A DNA stretch of 64,000 bases from assembly GCA_001566295.1 (NCBI GenBank), contig KQ964253.1, forward strand, positions 1,027,099 to 1,091,098. Direction: 5' to 3'. Origin of the DNA: Microdochium bolleyi. Its lineage: Eukaryota; Ascomycota; Sordariomycetes; Xylariales; Microdochiaceae. Positions 12,501 to 23,834 of this stretch are shown here, piece by piece (position 1 is the stretch's first letter; each line of letters starts with the position of its first letter). The notes beneath the pieces are model-generated. The model was not told the DNA's origin, made no database searches, and was given only the letters and a program-made list of their open reading frames with translations. The position numbers and the translations under genes were made by a program.

Positions 12501-15500
12501 ATGTCTTGTCTGGCGCCTTGGAGAGGCGTGCGGACAGGCAGGCAAAGACACGTGTGGTCGTGCAACCAGCCAAGCCTTGGACAGCGTGGCTAAGCAGGCT
12601 TGCAAAGTGTGTCTAAATGGCCAAAGGCGAGGCCGGCAGATTTGTCTGCTAGAGATAGTTGCCAGGCAGCCAAAAACTACCCGCCTGCCTGCCTAGCTGC
12701 TGCGGTACCATGGTGCCATCAAGGCGCTTCGGCTCCTGGATAGTTGCAAGCCGTCTAAGTGTAGGTATCGCGTCTGAAGCCGTGCTGTTGGGATAGAAGA
12801 GCGAGTGTCCCGACACTGAAGTGACGTGCGGGAGACTCTGGCTGCTGCTGCTGAGTCGTCTCGCGCTGCTTCTACGGTCATCGTTGTCGTCGTTGTTGGT
12901 CGTTCTCCGCGGACCGCTGCACTTTCCGGCATCGCACCTTCACGCTCACGGCACGCCCCGGTCCAGTGACTGACTCGGCATTGCCTTCCTGGTGGGGATC
13001 TCACCGCTTCTATTGCAACTGTATGGATGCTATTCGCAGTGAGTCTCACATTGCCGTACGTTGCCGGCAACGGCGGCGCGGGGGTGCGTTTTTAGTTGCC
13101 CATGTGATGGTGGTGGTGGTTGGTGGCGGTGCACCGTTCATCACGTTCCCGTGCTTGGAGAGAGAAGAAGAGCCGAATGATCCGGGGAGGCGACGGGGAC
13201 AAGTTGCAGGTTCAAGTAAGAAACTTGGCATACCTGGTGATTGTTCTCGTGTATGCCTTGGTCTTCAACGCGCTTTTGTCCTCGTCTTGCTCTCTTCTCT
13301 CTCTGCCGAGGCGAAGAGTGAAAACCCCCAAAGGTGACGCGCGGTTGCTGAGAAACAAGGCGCGGCACGCAAAATCCTGGGGGGCCCGGCTAACCCGTAC
13401 GATGTAGCTTCGGTATCACGGTCACGATCAGTGCGAGAAGCCCCGAAGTGGCAGAGGTGGAATGTGACGGACGGGTCACACCTCATCCGTCTGGGACGGG
13501 GACGCAGCCAGTTGTATAGAACAGACTGGTAGATGTAGCTTTGTCGTCGTCTCTGGCCTATGAGGTCCCGTACTCGGTACTTGCGATTCGGCTCCGTTCT
13601 GTGCATTCTGTGTTGAACGAAGTGTTGATATCTCGGCACCGCCCTTTGTCGATATAGGAAAATACGATAGTCTTTCGAGCTCTGAACATGCTTGAGTTCA
13701 TGTGCATATAGAGATACTTCAATGTGTTATCGTGCTGACTATGTCATCTGCTTCGTTGGGTGAAGCAGTATGTAATACGGTCACGGATCGAACGTCACAC
13801 AGACACTCCGGTGACGGTCTTGTGTCGCAGTCCGAAGTTCTCATCATCGCAACTCCAGGTTATGAGTGATCTGGGCTGGTCTGACCTGTTTCCTTCTGCC
13901 TAATCCCCGTGCTCGCGTGTTTGTTGCAGGACTCTCTCCGCGTTCCGGCATTTACCATCATATCACTTCATCACTGCGGTGAAATACTCGACTATCCCCC
14001 GACGGTCTTGAGGACTGTTAGAATGCTCATTTCACGAGACTGATAATCTCAACTTTCCATGTACTTTGCAGTGGCACTTTTTGTATGTCTAGAAAGGAGA
14101 TGTGGCATCACGAGGTCCCTCCCAGCAGCTGAAAACCGAACGGCAGCAATAAAGCATCTTGCGCCTTTGGCGACTGCGGTTTACTCGGATAGTCACATGC
14201 GAGGTGTTCCTGCCTGATATTGACCACGTCGAGGCAACGGCAAGAGATATCATCACACGCATGGGCCTGGCCGTAAACTCGAGTTCGTGAGCACGAAATG
14301 CAAGATTGTGGCGGTTCTCCTTCCCCTAACTGCACAGAGCAAGACGGCAGACGATCAGCCTCAAACATCCAGTGTTCCCTCGGCAATACTGTATCATGAT
14401 CGAAGCTCCATCCATGCTTTTGTATGCTCTCGGAATCTCATGCTCACTGTCGTTCATTTCTGTGCCGAGGCGTCGGTTCCGCCAGAGACTTTCTGTGTGG
14501 TGTTGTGCTCTGCTCTGCGCCATTACTTGGGAGGGACACGGTCTCGCACGCAATGAGTTAGCATGACTACCTACTTGGTTAGGTCACTCCTCAGCTTTCT
14601 TAGATTTTCCATGTCAAGATCAAACGGCAAGTTCCCCAGCTGCGTGTCCGGCTGTGGAACAGCAAGTCGAGTTTCACAGCCTTGCTCCATCCTGAGGCCG
14701 CAGGGTGGTTTCCAATATCGTAGACAACTCTTTGTTGAGTTATTACGGCATGGCTAGGGTTCTATTGCCTTGTGACCCAGCTCCGGAAGGCCGATTGACT
14801 CCGTCCTGGAGCCAAGCGGCTCATCGAGCCGCTATCCGGCACAGGCTGGTGATCTCATGGCGGGCCAGGTTGGTGTGATATCGTCCTGGCTCACGAGGTA
14901 GCAGCAAGGCTAATGGATGACCTCCTGTCGCGGGATCTCGTGATTCTCTACATGCTCGACTACACTCTCGGCTCGACCGTCGGTGCCGCTGGTCAGGCAG
15001 CTCTTTCCACTACACAAATCCTGAAGAGGAAAAGCTACTAGATACTCGCCACTGAAGGGCTCGAAGGGCTTGGGGGATTCCGGTGCACCATAAGATAGGT
15101 AACTCAAATGTCCCAGCTCGGCAAACAGTGATGGCACCATCACCAAGAGCCACCACAGCAAGGCCTGTACGATGGATAACTGATGGTACACTCTCCCCTC
15201 GCGGGCGTATGCCGCCGCGACGAAACCGCGACAGCAAGACAGTGCACGAAGCGCACCCAGGGGCGCATGTACATTTCTGTCCCTAGACATCGAGGCCGGG
15301 ACGGGCAAGCAATATCACCCTTCCAAATACCAAGCGCTTTTACATGAAACATTTCATTGTAGCCAAAGCAATCACCGGCAGGAAAGAGATCCAGACGTTC
15401 TGCGGGCTTCCAGCCGTGCAGACCCTGGTCCATCGCGTGATGCGCGTCACGACAATGCCGCGACTCGGGTCCCATGCTGCCATACCACTCGGGGAGTAGT

Positions 15501-16569
15501 TTCGTGTAAATGGCAGCATACTAAGGTCAATAATCGCATTAGGACACTCCGCAGCTAGTTTTTCAATGTGTTTTGGTCGTTGTGCGAGTTCTGTGGATTA
15601 TTGATGTTGAAATCAACCAGTTTGAACTACAAATGTTCATTGATTTATCCATGGAATTGGGAATAATTATATAAAATTGCCATCTCCGTGGATGACCATC
15701 TGAAGCACACAAATCGAGTCGAAATGTATTTAGCATCATCGTAGACCACCTCAGAGCCTCTCAGAACACGAATTCACCCACGATACGCTGCTCACGTCGG
15801 CGATGAAGTCCAGCGGACAGTCCACAAAACAGTGCGAACACAGTACATGCAATGTCTCGATAAGCTTATCTGGACCCTGCTGAGGACCCTTAACATGATG
15901 CGCTCCCCGCCCGGGTCAGAACGACGACAAGCTGACGGAGCTCTTATCGCGACAGGAGCTCCCCACTTCCGGCCGGATAAGAGCTTGACGTCCTCCCATC
16001 CACTTTCGGACACAAAGTAAACATTACCCAGTCCACGCATTCCAGGATCCGCCGAGCGCGCTCGACCCAGTACACGCGCTCGAGGTCCGCCAAGATCAAA
16101 ATACGAGCGCGTCATTGAGGCTGTCTCACGAGAATGGAGATCAAGGCAAGTGTTAAGTATCATACCAAATAGCTGTTTCATTGGTATATTACAATGTAAG
16201 TCAAGACTCATCACTTCGTGTCAGAAACGACCTTCCAGGACCATGCGTCCTCTGCGCCTCTCGACGGGGCACTGCTTTCCCCCATGGCCCGCGCGTGCGC
16301 CTGTACAGAAAATACCCTCATCTCCTCTCCGCGCAGTGGAGCGGAGGCGACGGGGAGGGAAAATATAAACAGTCATGGGGGTGTCCGTCGATAAATAAAA
16401 ATCCCATCCTAGCCGGCCGGAAAAGCAACCCTCTTTGTGCGTGGCTGCCGGGAAACCCTCGGCGCGCTCGAAACTCGCTTGTAACCCAGATATACCCCGA
16501 ACGCCTGTAGACCGCCAGTAAACCAGAGATGTGAAGAAAAGTCAGTCAATCAGGAAACCAAGGCCCGCC
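6595..16569. other. Very long non-coding region upstream of the WOPR gene
   Basis: These almost 10 kb lie between the start of the WOPR gene (minus) and the 3' end of histone H1 (minus). I find no open frame with a recognisable domain or plausible exon chain on either strand. The longest (8019-8924, minus) is compositionally random. Simple-sequence features include a C10 run at 7505-7514, a CA/CG dinucleotide tract around 7627-7652 and an AT-rich patch around 15520-15700. The first ~900 bp next to the WOPR gene is pyrimidine-rich on the minus strand and contains upstream ATGs. I infer a large regulatory region, long leader and/or non-coding transcripts. None of these is proven by the sequence. 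Confidence 0.6.
7505..7514. repeat. C10 homopolymer
   Basis: A run of ten C residues on the plus strand, followed about 110 bp later by an alternating CA/CG dinucleotide tract (around 7627-7652). Both are simple-sequence DNA within the WOPR upstream region. Confidence 0.9.
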
Positions 16570-17517
16570 TTACGCCTCGGCCTTGGCCTCCTTTTTGGTG
16601 GCCTTCTCCTTCTTTGGCGCCGCGGCCTTCTTTGGCGCAGCAGCCTTCTTAGCGGGAGCGGCCTTCGCCTTGCTGACACGGCCGCTGGCAGTCTTCTTCA
16701 GCGGCTTGTCGGCGGGCGCCTCCTTCTTGGCCGCGGCCTTCTTGGGCGCAGCCTTGGCAGCGGTCTCCTTCTTGGGGGCAGCAGCCTTCTTCGCCGCGGG
16801 CTTCTTCTCAGTGGTCTCCTTCTTGGCAGCAGCCTTCTTGGGGGCAGCGGCCTTCTTGGCGGCAGGCTTCTTCTCGGTGACCTCCTTCTTGGGAGCAGCC
16901 TCCTTCTTGGCAGCCTTCGCAGTGTCCTCCTTCTTCTTCTTGGAGAGCTTGGTACCGCCAGACGGTCCTGTGGAATGGTTAGCACCGAGCCTGACAGCAT
17001 CGGAGGCGTGGAGTGCGACTTACCCTTGGGCTGCTCGAAGTGGCCCTTGTCAACACCGGCCTTCAGGGCCTTGTTGAACAGAGAGTCGAACATGTTGTCC
17101 GAGACGGTGATGGTGTTGTTGGCACGGACATACTTCTTGAGCTGCTGACGGCTGGAACCGTTGCGCTCCTTGAGCTGTTGATGGGGAAGAAACGATGTCA
17201 GTCATTGCTAAGGATGATACAAGCGCGACGCGCCGACGACAGGCGCATGTTGGACATGTCAGCGTGGCGATGCCGTGTCAGGCGAGAGCCAGCCGTGCCA
17301 AGTCACACAATGCGCCTGCGCGGGGTCATGTGACGCGACAGCGAGGATGGGGAGGGTGTATTTACAGCAACAATGGCATCAGTGATCATGTCCTGTGAAC
17401 TGTTAGTTGTGCTGTTCAACCGCAATGCTGGGATGCGTTGGAGGCGTCGCGTACCTGGTAGGAGCCATGGCTGGCCTTGGGCTTGGAGGCAGCAGCTTCG
17501 GTCTTCTTGGGAGGCAT
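16570..17517 (-). CDS. hH1: Linker histone H1
   Basis: Linker histone that binds the nucleosome dyad and linker DNA in the nucleus. Four exons (17517-17455, 17392-17366, 17174-17024, 16967-16570) join in frame to give 212 residues. The start is MPPKKTEAAASKPKASH. The winged-helix H15 domain is split across exons 1-3: SYQ, then the tiny 27-nt exon DMITDAIVA, then LKERNGSSRQQLKKYVRANN and DNMFDSLFNKALKAGVDKGHF. Exon 4 encodes a long Lys/Ala/Pro tail with KKAAAPKK-type repeats, ending KKEAKAEA. All introns are GT-AG. A TATATAAA element lies about 200 bp upstream of the ATG. The fourfold-split structure, with a micro-exon inside the globular domain, is typical of fungal H1 genes. The gene is isolated, with nearly 10 kb of apparently empty DNA on its 3' side and 4.3 kb on its 5' side. 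Confidence 0.93.
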
Positions 17518-17713
17518 TATGGCTGGTTGTGTGGGTTCAGAGGCCTGGTGTGTGTTTGTGATTGTTGGTTTGATGTTGCTGTCGGATGACTGCAAAAAGG
17601 CTGAATGAGCTGCGTCTTTTGGTTTAGAAGCGAGAAGAGTCGTGAGCGTGATCGAGAACAGAATCGGGAGGGGAGAGTGTGTCGGTCGGGGCGCGAGGGG
17701 GTGGGCGCACGCG

Positions 17714-17721
17714 TTTATATA
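17714..17721 (-). promoter_or_regulatory. TATA box of histone H1 gene
   Basis: On the minus strand this reads TATATAAA, about 200 bp upstream of the H1 start codon and oriented towards it. A perfect TATA element suits a strongly expressed histone gene. The transcription start itself cannot be seen. Confidence 0.55.
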
Positions 17722-18396
17722 CAGGACGGGGGCTTGTGCGCAATCAGTAAGGAGCAGTGCAGCACCAGACAGTCTCGACGCCCTCCCGCACCCACCCACC
17801 TCGACTCGCCCACAATCACACACACACCTCTCGTCCCCCCCTCCTTCCTTTTCCTTTCTTTCCTCGTCTTCTCCCGTGTTTCAACGGTTGACATTTAATT
17901 CATGCCCCTGTCAACTTTGCCAGCCTCATGCAGGGTTCTCAGATCGGGTTTCGAAGAGGACTCAAGTGCACTGCATGGGTACGCGTGGAAGAGTTCTTGC
18001 GCATTGTGCCATAGGCTCCGGTTGTCGAAGAATGCCAGCTCATCGCGACCACAACTGCGCAATATCCCCATATGTCTTTGGTTCCACTAGCTGTGACAAG
18101 AGCCGCCGGAGGAGTGCCACTGACTCAGGCGAGAACCAAGCATGCCTGGGCTGCAAGCCGCGAAGGATGACGAGAAATCAGAATTCCACGACGGCACCGG
18201 GCCGCGGAGGCTCAGTTGGCTATGTGTCAGGCGCTACCGATCAGGCCGCAAGGTCCGGAGCGTGTCTCTACTGAATTCCACCTGTGAAGTCTGACAATGG
18301 ACTGCTGGTGTCATGATAACTCTATCGCGCACGACAGCTGGACCGGCTGGGGCTGCGTGGAGAGAAATGTCGCATCACCAGATCCCACGGGTGAGG

Positions 18397-18438
18397 ATGT
18401 GGCGGCTGGGGCAGGCAATGTGGCGGCTGGGGCAGGCA
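18397..18438. repeat. Tandem duplication of a 21-bp unit
   Basis: Two perfect head-to-tail copies of a 21-bp unit (18397-18417 and 18418-18438) are followed by the first five bases of a third. The unit starts ATGTGGCGG and ends GCAGGCA. It lies in intergenic DNA. Confidence 0.9.
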
Positions 18439-21400
18439 ATGTGTCTGCCGAGTGGCCAGGACCTTGACCTGGCTGGGCTCAATCCGTCTGGCCACTCAGG
18501 TCAACTCTGGTGCTCCGTTCCGGAACTCATGACTTGGCCTAGCCGGGGATCGGGCTGCAGGCACCGCGCGGAACCGCCACGCAGGGCACCCGGCGTGCAC
18601 GATGATGTGGATGTGTGTGCGTGGTTGCGGAGGGGCTTCCCCTTCTCTGCGTGTCTCAACCCTCCGCTGCTTGCCCGTCCGTCCCACGGCGTCGCGCCTT
18701 CCTGGCCCAAACCTTGTCTGGACCTGGAGCAGATGCAGCGAGGTTGTTGTGCTGGCCGAGCCCCGCTTCCAGAGAAATACCCCCTGGTTGCCGCCGGCCA
18801 ATCAGAAAAAGGCGTCTGCCTTCACAACTCGGCCTATTTTCCCACGTCGAGGACTCGAGGTCCCCAGGTGAGCTCTGCCCGCCCTCCAACTCTGATCCAG
18901 ATCATGCGCACAGCCATGCTCCGACTAGCTCCTCTGGCCTCCCGTCGCCAGTCCTCTCCTCGCCGGGGCCGGCCAGATCATCACACGCTCCGTCCCTCCA
19001 ATCCGCCGGCGTCTGTCGCATACCCGGCCGGTCCCCCGCCATCCCACCTCGTTTTCCCAGTCGCCGTCCCCGTCCACTCCCTCTTCTTCACCTGGACTGC
19101 CATTGCTGCCCAACACAAGTCGAGTCTCAGGACGTGGCTGTGCGTGAATCGCTGATTGACAACACGGGTCTCGGATCAATCGTTTCGCAATTCGAAGCAT
19201 GAGCAGAACCTGTTGCGTGATATCAAAAGGCTGCATGCTTCTTACACGCACAATCTGGGGCGCAACTTCATGCGCCGTGCATTCGTGTCCCAAGGATCGA
19301 TTATCTGCGCGCCCTGCTGTTCTGCAACCATCTGTACTTAGCGATGTCTTGATGCATTGATTGACCGAATGGCGCATGAGCGGCGTTTGCGCATTCATGG
19401 CTGGTGTGCAGCGGTTATTAAAGTCACAGGCCTTGATGGATGTCCAGGCTGCGACGAGGCTCGGCGGTGGCGCAACAATCGTGCTCCATGAAGCCATCTG
19501 CGCATTCTGGTGCGAATGGATTCTCACCAGACCACCAAGTCGTATCACAATCCCAACAAGGTAAATCAGCTCTCCATTACTCTCTCTGTCGATTGGTACC
19601 CTTTTTGTCACTCTTCATACCTTGTCACGTGGTTGTCAGTGATTCTCCGCAGACACCGCCTGAAGCACCGTGGTGTTTGTGCGCCCGCTCCAGAGGCCCC
19701 GAGAAGATCACATCCTCCCGCCCAGCAGCCAGCACTAGGTTTCGAGAAGACTTCGCAGCCATTTTGAGCGGTCACTCGGATGCCAGTCGAGTCTTTTCAG
19801 ACTTTTCGACGATTTTTCCTGTCAACTACGACTGAGCTCGGAAAACAGCGTGTGCTGGAATCGTGGCCCCACCAGGGACTCACCCTGTGTGCGTGGGTGT
19901 GATGTTGTCTGAGATTTGGCAGGCGCGCGTCGGCCACCCTTGCCATCGTGCCTGCCCGGCTCGAAGCCGTGCATGGACCTCTGTCCTGCCCATGCACCGT
20001 GTCTGATCCACCTTGCCCGGACTTGCCCTTAGAGAGCAAATCTTCTCGCTCCCACATTCGACGCAGGTTCTTCTCTTCTTCACATGCGACGGTTCTTCAG
20101 CTCCTCTGCGCGCTGCGACTGCAGCATGCCAGGTTGTCGCATGCGCTGGCGTACTTGTCTCGCGACATGATTGCCGGTTGCCTTCGCTCGCTCACCTGCG
20201 ACTCCGCGAACGCGGCCAGACGCACCGCAACAGCTTCACGCGATATCACCGCCTTCTGCTCACTGCCTGCGCGGTTTGGACACGCAACCTGTCTGGTTTC
20301 TTCACCAGAGTCTTGTCAGACTAACCGCTCTCCACGCGATCATTATCGTGGCTAAAAGGCGTGATCCATTCGCACGCTGCTGTGTGCAGCGCGGCTGAAG
20401 GCCGGCCAGGCTTGGCCACTCAAGCCATTACCCCGGGAAGGTTTCCAAGCTTGTTGGCTTCAGAATGCTGCCACACACCGTCTCTTGGAGCCGCGCGCGA
20501 TGCTGTCAGCTTCCTCGAACATTAGGAGCAGACCAGATATGACGACGAAATGGACCGGCTCTACTCTCTGGCCCATTCTCTGCCAGGCTACGGGCTCGAT
20601 CAGCTTCCTGCACGTCGCTGTCGCATCCTTGCTCACCCGATGAGCGCAGTCAGAATTGTGCAGCCTGGACTGCGGATGACCCGAAGCTAATAGAGAGGTT
20701 TGGTTCCTGAGCACGAGCTCGCAAGCACAAAGGACCAAAGTTGTCTGGGAATGGTAAGCACTACTCTTCGCCCACATTCTTCCCCTTCGCCCAACATGAT
20801 GAGTTAGACCTTTATTCATAACAGTTATCCCTGTCTGAAGACAAGTTTGTCTGTGTTGATATCGTTCTACTTTCTGATTACCCAAGAGCATTGCTTCATT
20901 CTCTACTATATCACATCTGCATCGCACATGTTTCACGCGGATTGCTAATGCCCTATCTGCAGTCTAGATTCTTGCCAGAACTTGGATGCCCATGATGCAT
21001 TTGTTCTTGTTCACTGTCTCGCGACGGTGAACTGCCCACACCCAGTGATTGAAATAGTCCGTGATTGCTTGAGTTCCATTCACCCGACACATCATGTTAC
21101 GCTCGTGCCACTGAACCCCTGATTTAAACTCGTCTTGAAGCTAGGCGCGAGGGTTGGTGATACCTTTAATTGCCCCTGGTTCCGCTAGGCATCAAATGCG
21201 ATACGGCCCGTGTAGCAGTGCATCGCTCGTCGTAGTGTGAAATACTCATCGCAGCTGTCATGCATGATACTTTATTTCATCGACCCGATCGTGCTCATGT
21301 GATCTGCGTGGAGTGGGCAATTGACCAGGCGCGCCCGGCGCGACCGGACCAAGGCTCGCCGGGCCCTCCGTGCGCGCGCACACGAGCATGGGGCAGGCAC

Positions 21401-21818
21401 GATGACAGTGAGGGGTGGCTTTTCCCTCATTACGTACTAGCCGTAGCTCAACCTCGCCCAGGTTCGAGAGCTTCGCCAGTGGTCATCCACGTCTCCCGAG
21501 GTGTCCTGCAGACTTCCGCCGAGCCTCGAGTCTTGTTGTCCATTCCTTTCAGCGCAGGGCTGTATCGCAAACGGTCGGCAGCATCACGGCATCTCGAGGT
21601 AGCCCAACGCAAAGCTGTCGCCTACTGCAGTAAGCTCCACGCAGTTCTAGGTTGTCGTCAGCGCCAGCTCCACCACCAGGCGCCAGCATTGTCCGCATTC
21701 GCCCTTCCCAAGCATGGCACCGAGCATGCGATAAAAGGAAGCCTCAGGAAACGACTCTCGGCAAAGATATCCCGTGACCATAGAAGCTTTCTGGCTTGTA
21801 TCGACCTCCGTAGTCGCC

Positions 21819-23834
21819 ATGGTTCCCGCAGCCGGCCAGTCCGCCCAGTCCGGCAATCCCTTTCGCCGCAAGACTGCCATGAGCCAGGCATCCGAACACG
21901 ATATCAGCAACCCCTCCTCCCCGGTTCCAGCCAGTCCATTCGCCAACGCCGGCTTGGAGCCTGGGCTACGAACAGCAAGCGCGATCGGCTCAGAGCCATC
22001 AGACGACTTCTACACGACTTCCCAACCAGTCCTACCAAGACCACCCTTCACGACTTTTCGATCATCCGGATTCGACAGTGACACCCGTGGCTCCGGAGAC
22101 GACTCGTTGCAAGCACGGCCGAAGAAGATTGTGAAGAAAGTGCGCGTGCAGTCGCCACCGCCCTCTTCGCCAGAAGATATCGTCCCAGTGACCAGGTCCG
22201 ATTCGCACAAGTACAGCTACAATGACGACGAAATCGACGATGCGCCGAGCGACGACTCCACAGATAACGGCCGGCGAACAGGCGCCATCATCGACAGCAA
22301 TGCTGCTTATGCTGGCGTTACCGAGCGAACGAGCCGGGCTGTGCCATCAGGCGGTCCACCCACGAATCCTTTTACTAGGACTCTGCAGGACATAGAGGGT
22401 GGTACCACAGGCGACGATGGCTCGGCTGCTGCGGCTGGCGGAACGAAGGGTGCCATGGACGTTGACTCGTTCAAGAGACTGCTGCTCACGGGCAACGTGG
22501 ATCCTCATGTGGCGCAGAAAGGCGTAGATGTTGCTACAGCTCCTTCTCCGGCAACATCCGCGACCCCAGCTCACGACGTCGCAAGCAGTACAGATGCTAG
22601 TTCGGTCTTGCGGCAGTCCGTCCACGACCCAATACAGGACATGCCATGGAAATCTCACGATATTGCTGAGTCTGACAGAGATAGGCCCCTAAGCATTATC
22701 CCCACCTCGCGTTTGTCGGCAGCCGCACGAGGGGGTTATTCGCGCCCGAAACCTCCCCCACCGAGCTCTCGCCATGGCAAGCTTATCAAAGTTGAGCTTG
22801 GGGCAGATGATCGTGGTGAAAATCCCCAGGCACGTCCTATCAGAAACTCGCAGGTATCACCCGAGCCACATCCTGCCGATTCTGATGTCAATAAGCCATT
22901 GCCCCTGCCGCCCGCCCGGACGGTCGAGGATGATGCTACAGAGTCACCTTTCGATCGGGAAGCTGCTGGGAAGGCGCCCGAAACTTGTGCGGAACCACAC
23001 ATATCTCAGTCGCTCTCTACGACCACAACAAGAGCGAGATCCGAATCTCAAGGCAGTACCCAGTCTCGAAGATCTGTTGTGCCGCCGCAAGCCCCGCCAC
23101 CGCGCCGACACGCCCGAAGCGAGAGCAAGGTCGCTGGATCGCAGCCGAAATCAAATGAAGAGGACCCGCCTCGTTCTTCCCTTGACTCGACGCGGTCAAG
23201 GTCAGAGAGTATTCGTGCTGGTCTGACATCTGGCAGCAGCGCATCTGCTCCGGCGCCGCCTCCACCGCGTCGGCCAAACCATGGCCGTTCAAACAGTTCA
23301 TATTCCATCGTGAATCAGCTTGGCGCAGTCGTACCACCGACGGTAAGCCCATCGAGTCAGCGCCTCGGGTCACCGCCTACGTCGGGACGTCCAAGTCTAG
23401 ATGGGTCAACTACCGCCATACCCGTTGAATCGTCCAGAGAGTCGACGCCTAGGATCGCAGCTCCGCCACCTCCACCAGCACGTAACTCAAGTGTGCGACG
23501 GCCGCCGAGCAGCCAAAAGAGCTCAGATGTCGGCTCAATCTCAGGCGCAACTCGCAAGTCAACACGCGACAGCCTTATCGCTCCCCCACCCCCACCTCCG
23601 CCCCCGCCTCGACAGAGAGGCAGCAGCCGTGGGAGCATGGAAGGTCATAATCGACCAACACCAAAAGATCTCGCCGCACAAACTCGAGGCGACACTTCTT
23701 TGAGCAAGGGGGCGGCAGTCGTGGCCACCTCCCCTAGTAGCACGACGGACATCCCCGGAGCCGGGATCTTGGCCGACTTGGATGCACTACAGCGTGAGGT
23801 GGACGCACTGATGAAGCAGGCGAAGACAGGCTGA
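21819..23834 (+). CDS. Large disordered Pro/Ser-rich protein of unknown function
   Basis: A single uninterrupted open frame of 671 residues from the ATG at 21819. That ATG sits in a good context (GCCATGG) and gives MVPAAGQSAQSGNPFRRKT. Longer in-frame starts upstream are non-ATG. I do not recognise an enzymatic or globular domain. The protein is almost wholly low-complexity: acidic/Ser stretches near 130-155, NPF motifs near both the N-terminus (NPFRRK) and residue ~185 (TNPFTRTL), and several proline blocks followed by basic residues (APPPRRHAR, PPPPRRPNHGR, APPPPPPPPPRQRG). It ends in a short amphipathic helix, DLDALQREVDALMKQAK. NPF motifs and PPPxxR blocks are classical ligands of EH and SH3 domains. 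I therefore infer an adaptor of cortical actin or endocytosis, but this is not shown. The gene is well separated from its neighbours on both sides. Confidence 0.72.
   Translation: MVPAAGQSAQSGNPFRRKTAMSQASEHDISNPSSPVPASPFANAGLEPGLRTASAIGSEPSDDFYTTSQPVLPRPPFTTFRSSGFDSDTRGSGDDSLQARPKKIVKKVRVQSPPPSSPEDIVPVTRSDSHKYSYNDDEIDDAPSDDSTDNGRRTGAIIDSNAAYAGVTERTSRAVPSGGPPTNPFTRTLQDIEGGTTGDDGSAAAAGGTKGAMDVDSFKRLLLTGNVDPHVAQKGVDVATAPSPATSATPAHDVASSTDASSVLRQSVHDPIQDMPWKSHDIAESDRDRPLSIIPTSRLSAAARGGYSRPKPPPPSSRHGKLIKVELGADDRGENPQARPIRNSQVSPEPHPADSDVNKPLPLPPARTVEDDATESPFDREAAGKAPETCAEPHISQSLSTTTTRARSESQGSTQSRRSVVPPQAPPPRRHARSESKVAGSQPKSNEEDPPRSSLDSTRSRSESIRAGLTSGSSASAPAPPPPRRPNHGRSNSSYSIVNQLGAVVPPTVSPSSQRLGSPPTSGRPSLDGSTTAIPVESSRESTPRIAAPPPPPARNSSVRRPPSSQKSSDVGSISGATRKSTRDSLIAPPPPPPPPPRQRGSSRGSMEGHNRPTPKDLAAQTRGDTSLSKGAAVVATSPSSTTDIPGAGILADLDALQREVDALMKQAKTG

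Larger units (their letters stand above)
17518..21818. other. Long intergenic region between divergent histone H1 and Pro-rich gene
   Basis: I see no gene in these 4.3 kb. The left end carries the H1 promoter, with a TATA box and CT-rich tracts at about 17840-17880. A 280-codon open frame at 18313-19155 contains a 21-bp tandem duplication and shows no protein family. It overlaps equally long frames on both strands. The right end carries a possible TATA-like GATAAAAGG (around 21729) about 85 bp before the next start codon. Confidence 0.55.

Noticed and set aside
6595..16569. Canonical Wor1 binding sites (TTAAAGTT-type)
   Set aside because: A by-eye scan found only partial likenesses (for example GTTTAAAGGG near 9750 and GGGTTTAAGG near 11507). 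These are not enough to call operators. A matrix scan would settle it.
18313..19155. 280-codon plus-strand open frame
   Set aside because: It has random composition, contains the 21-bp tandem duplication, is overlapped by 195- and 228-codon frames in other registers, and shows no splice-linked partner or family motif.
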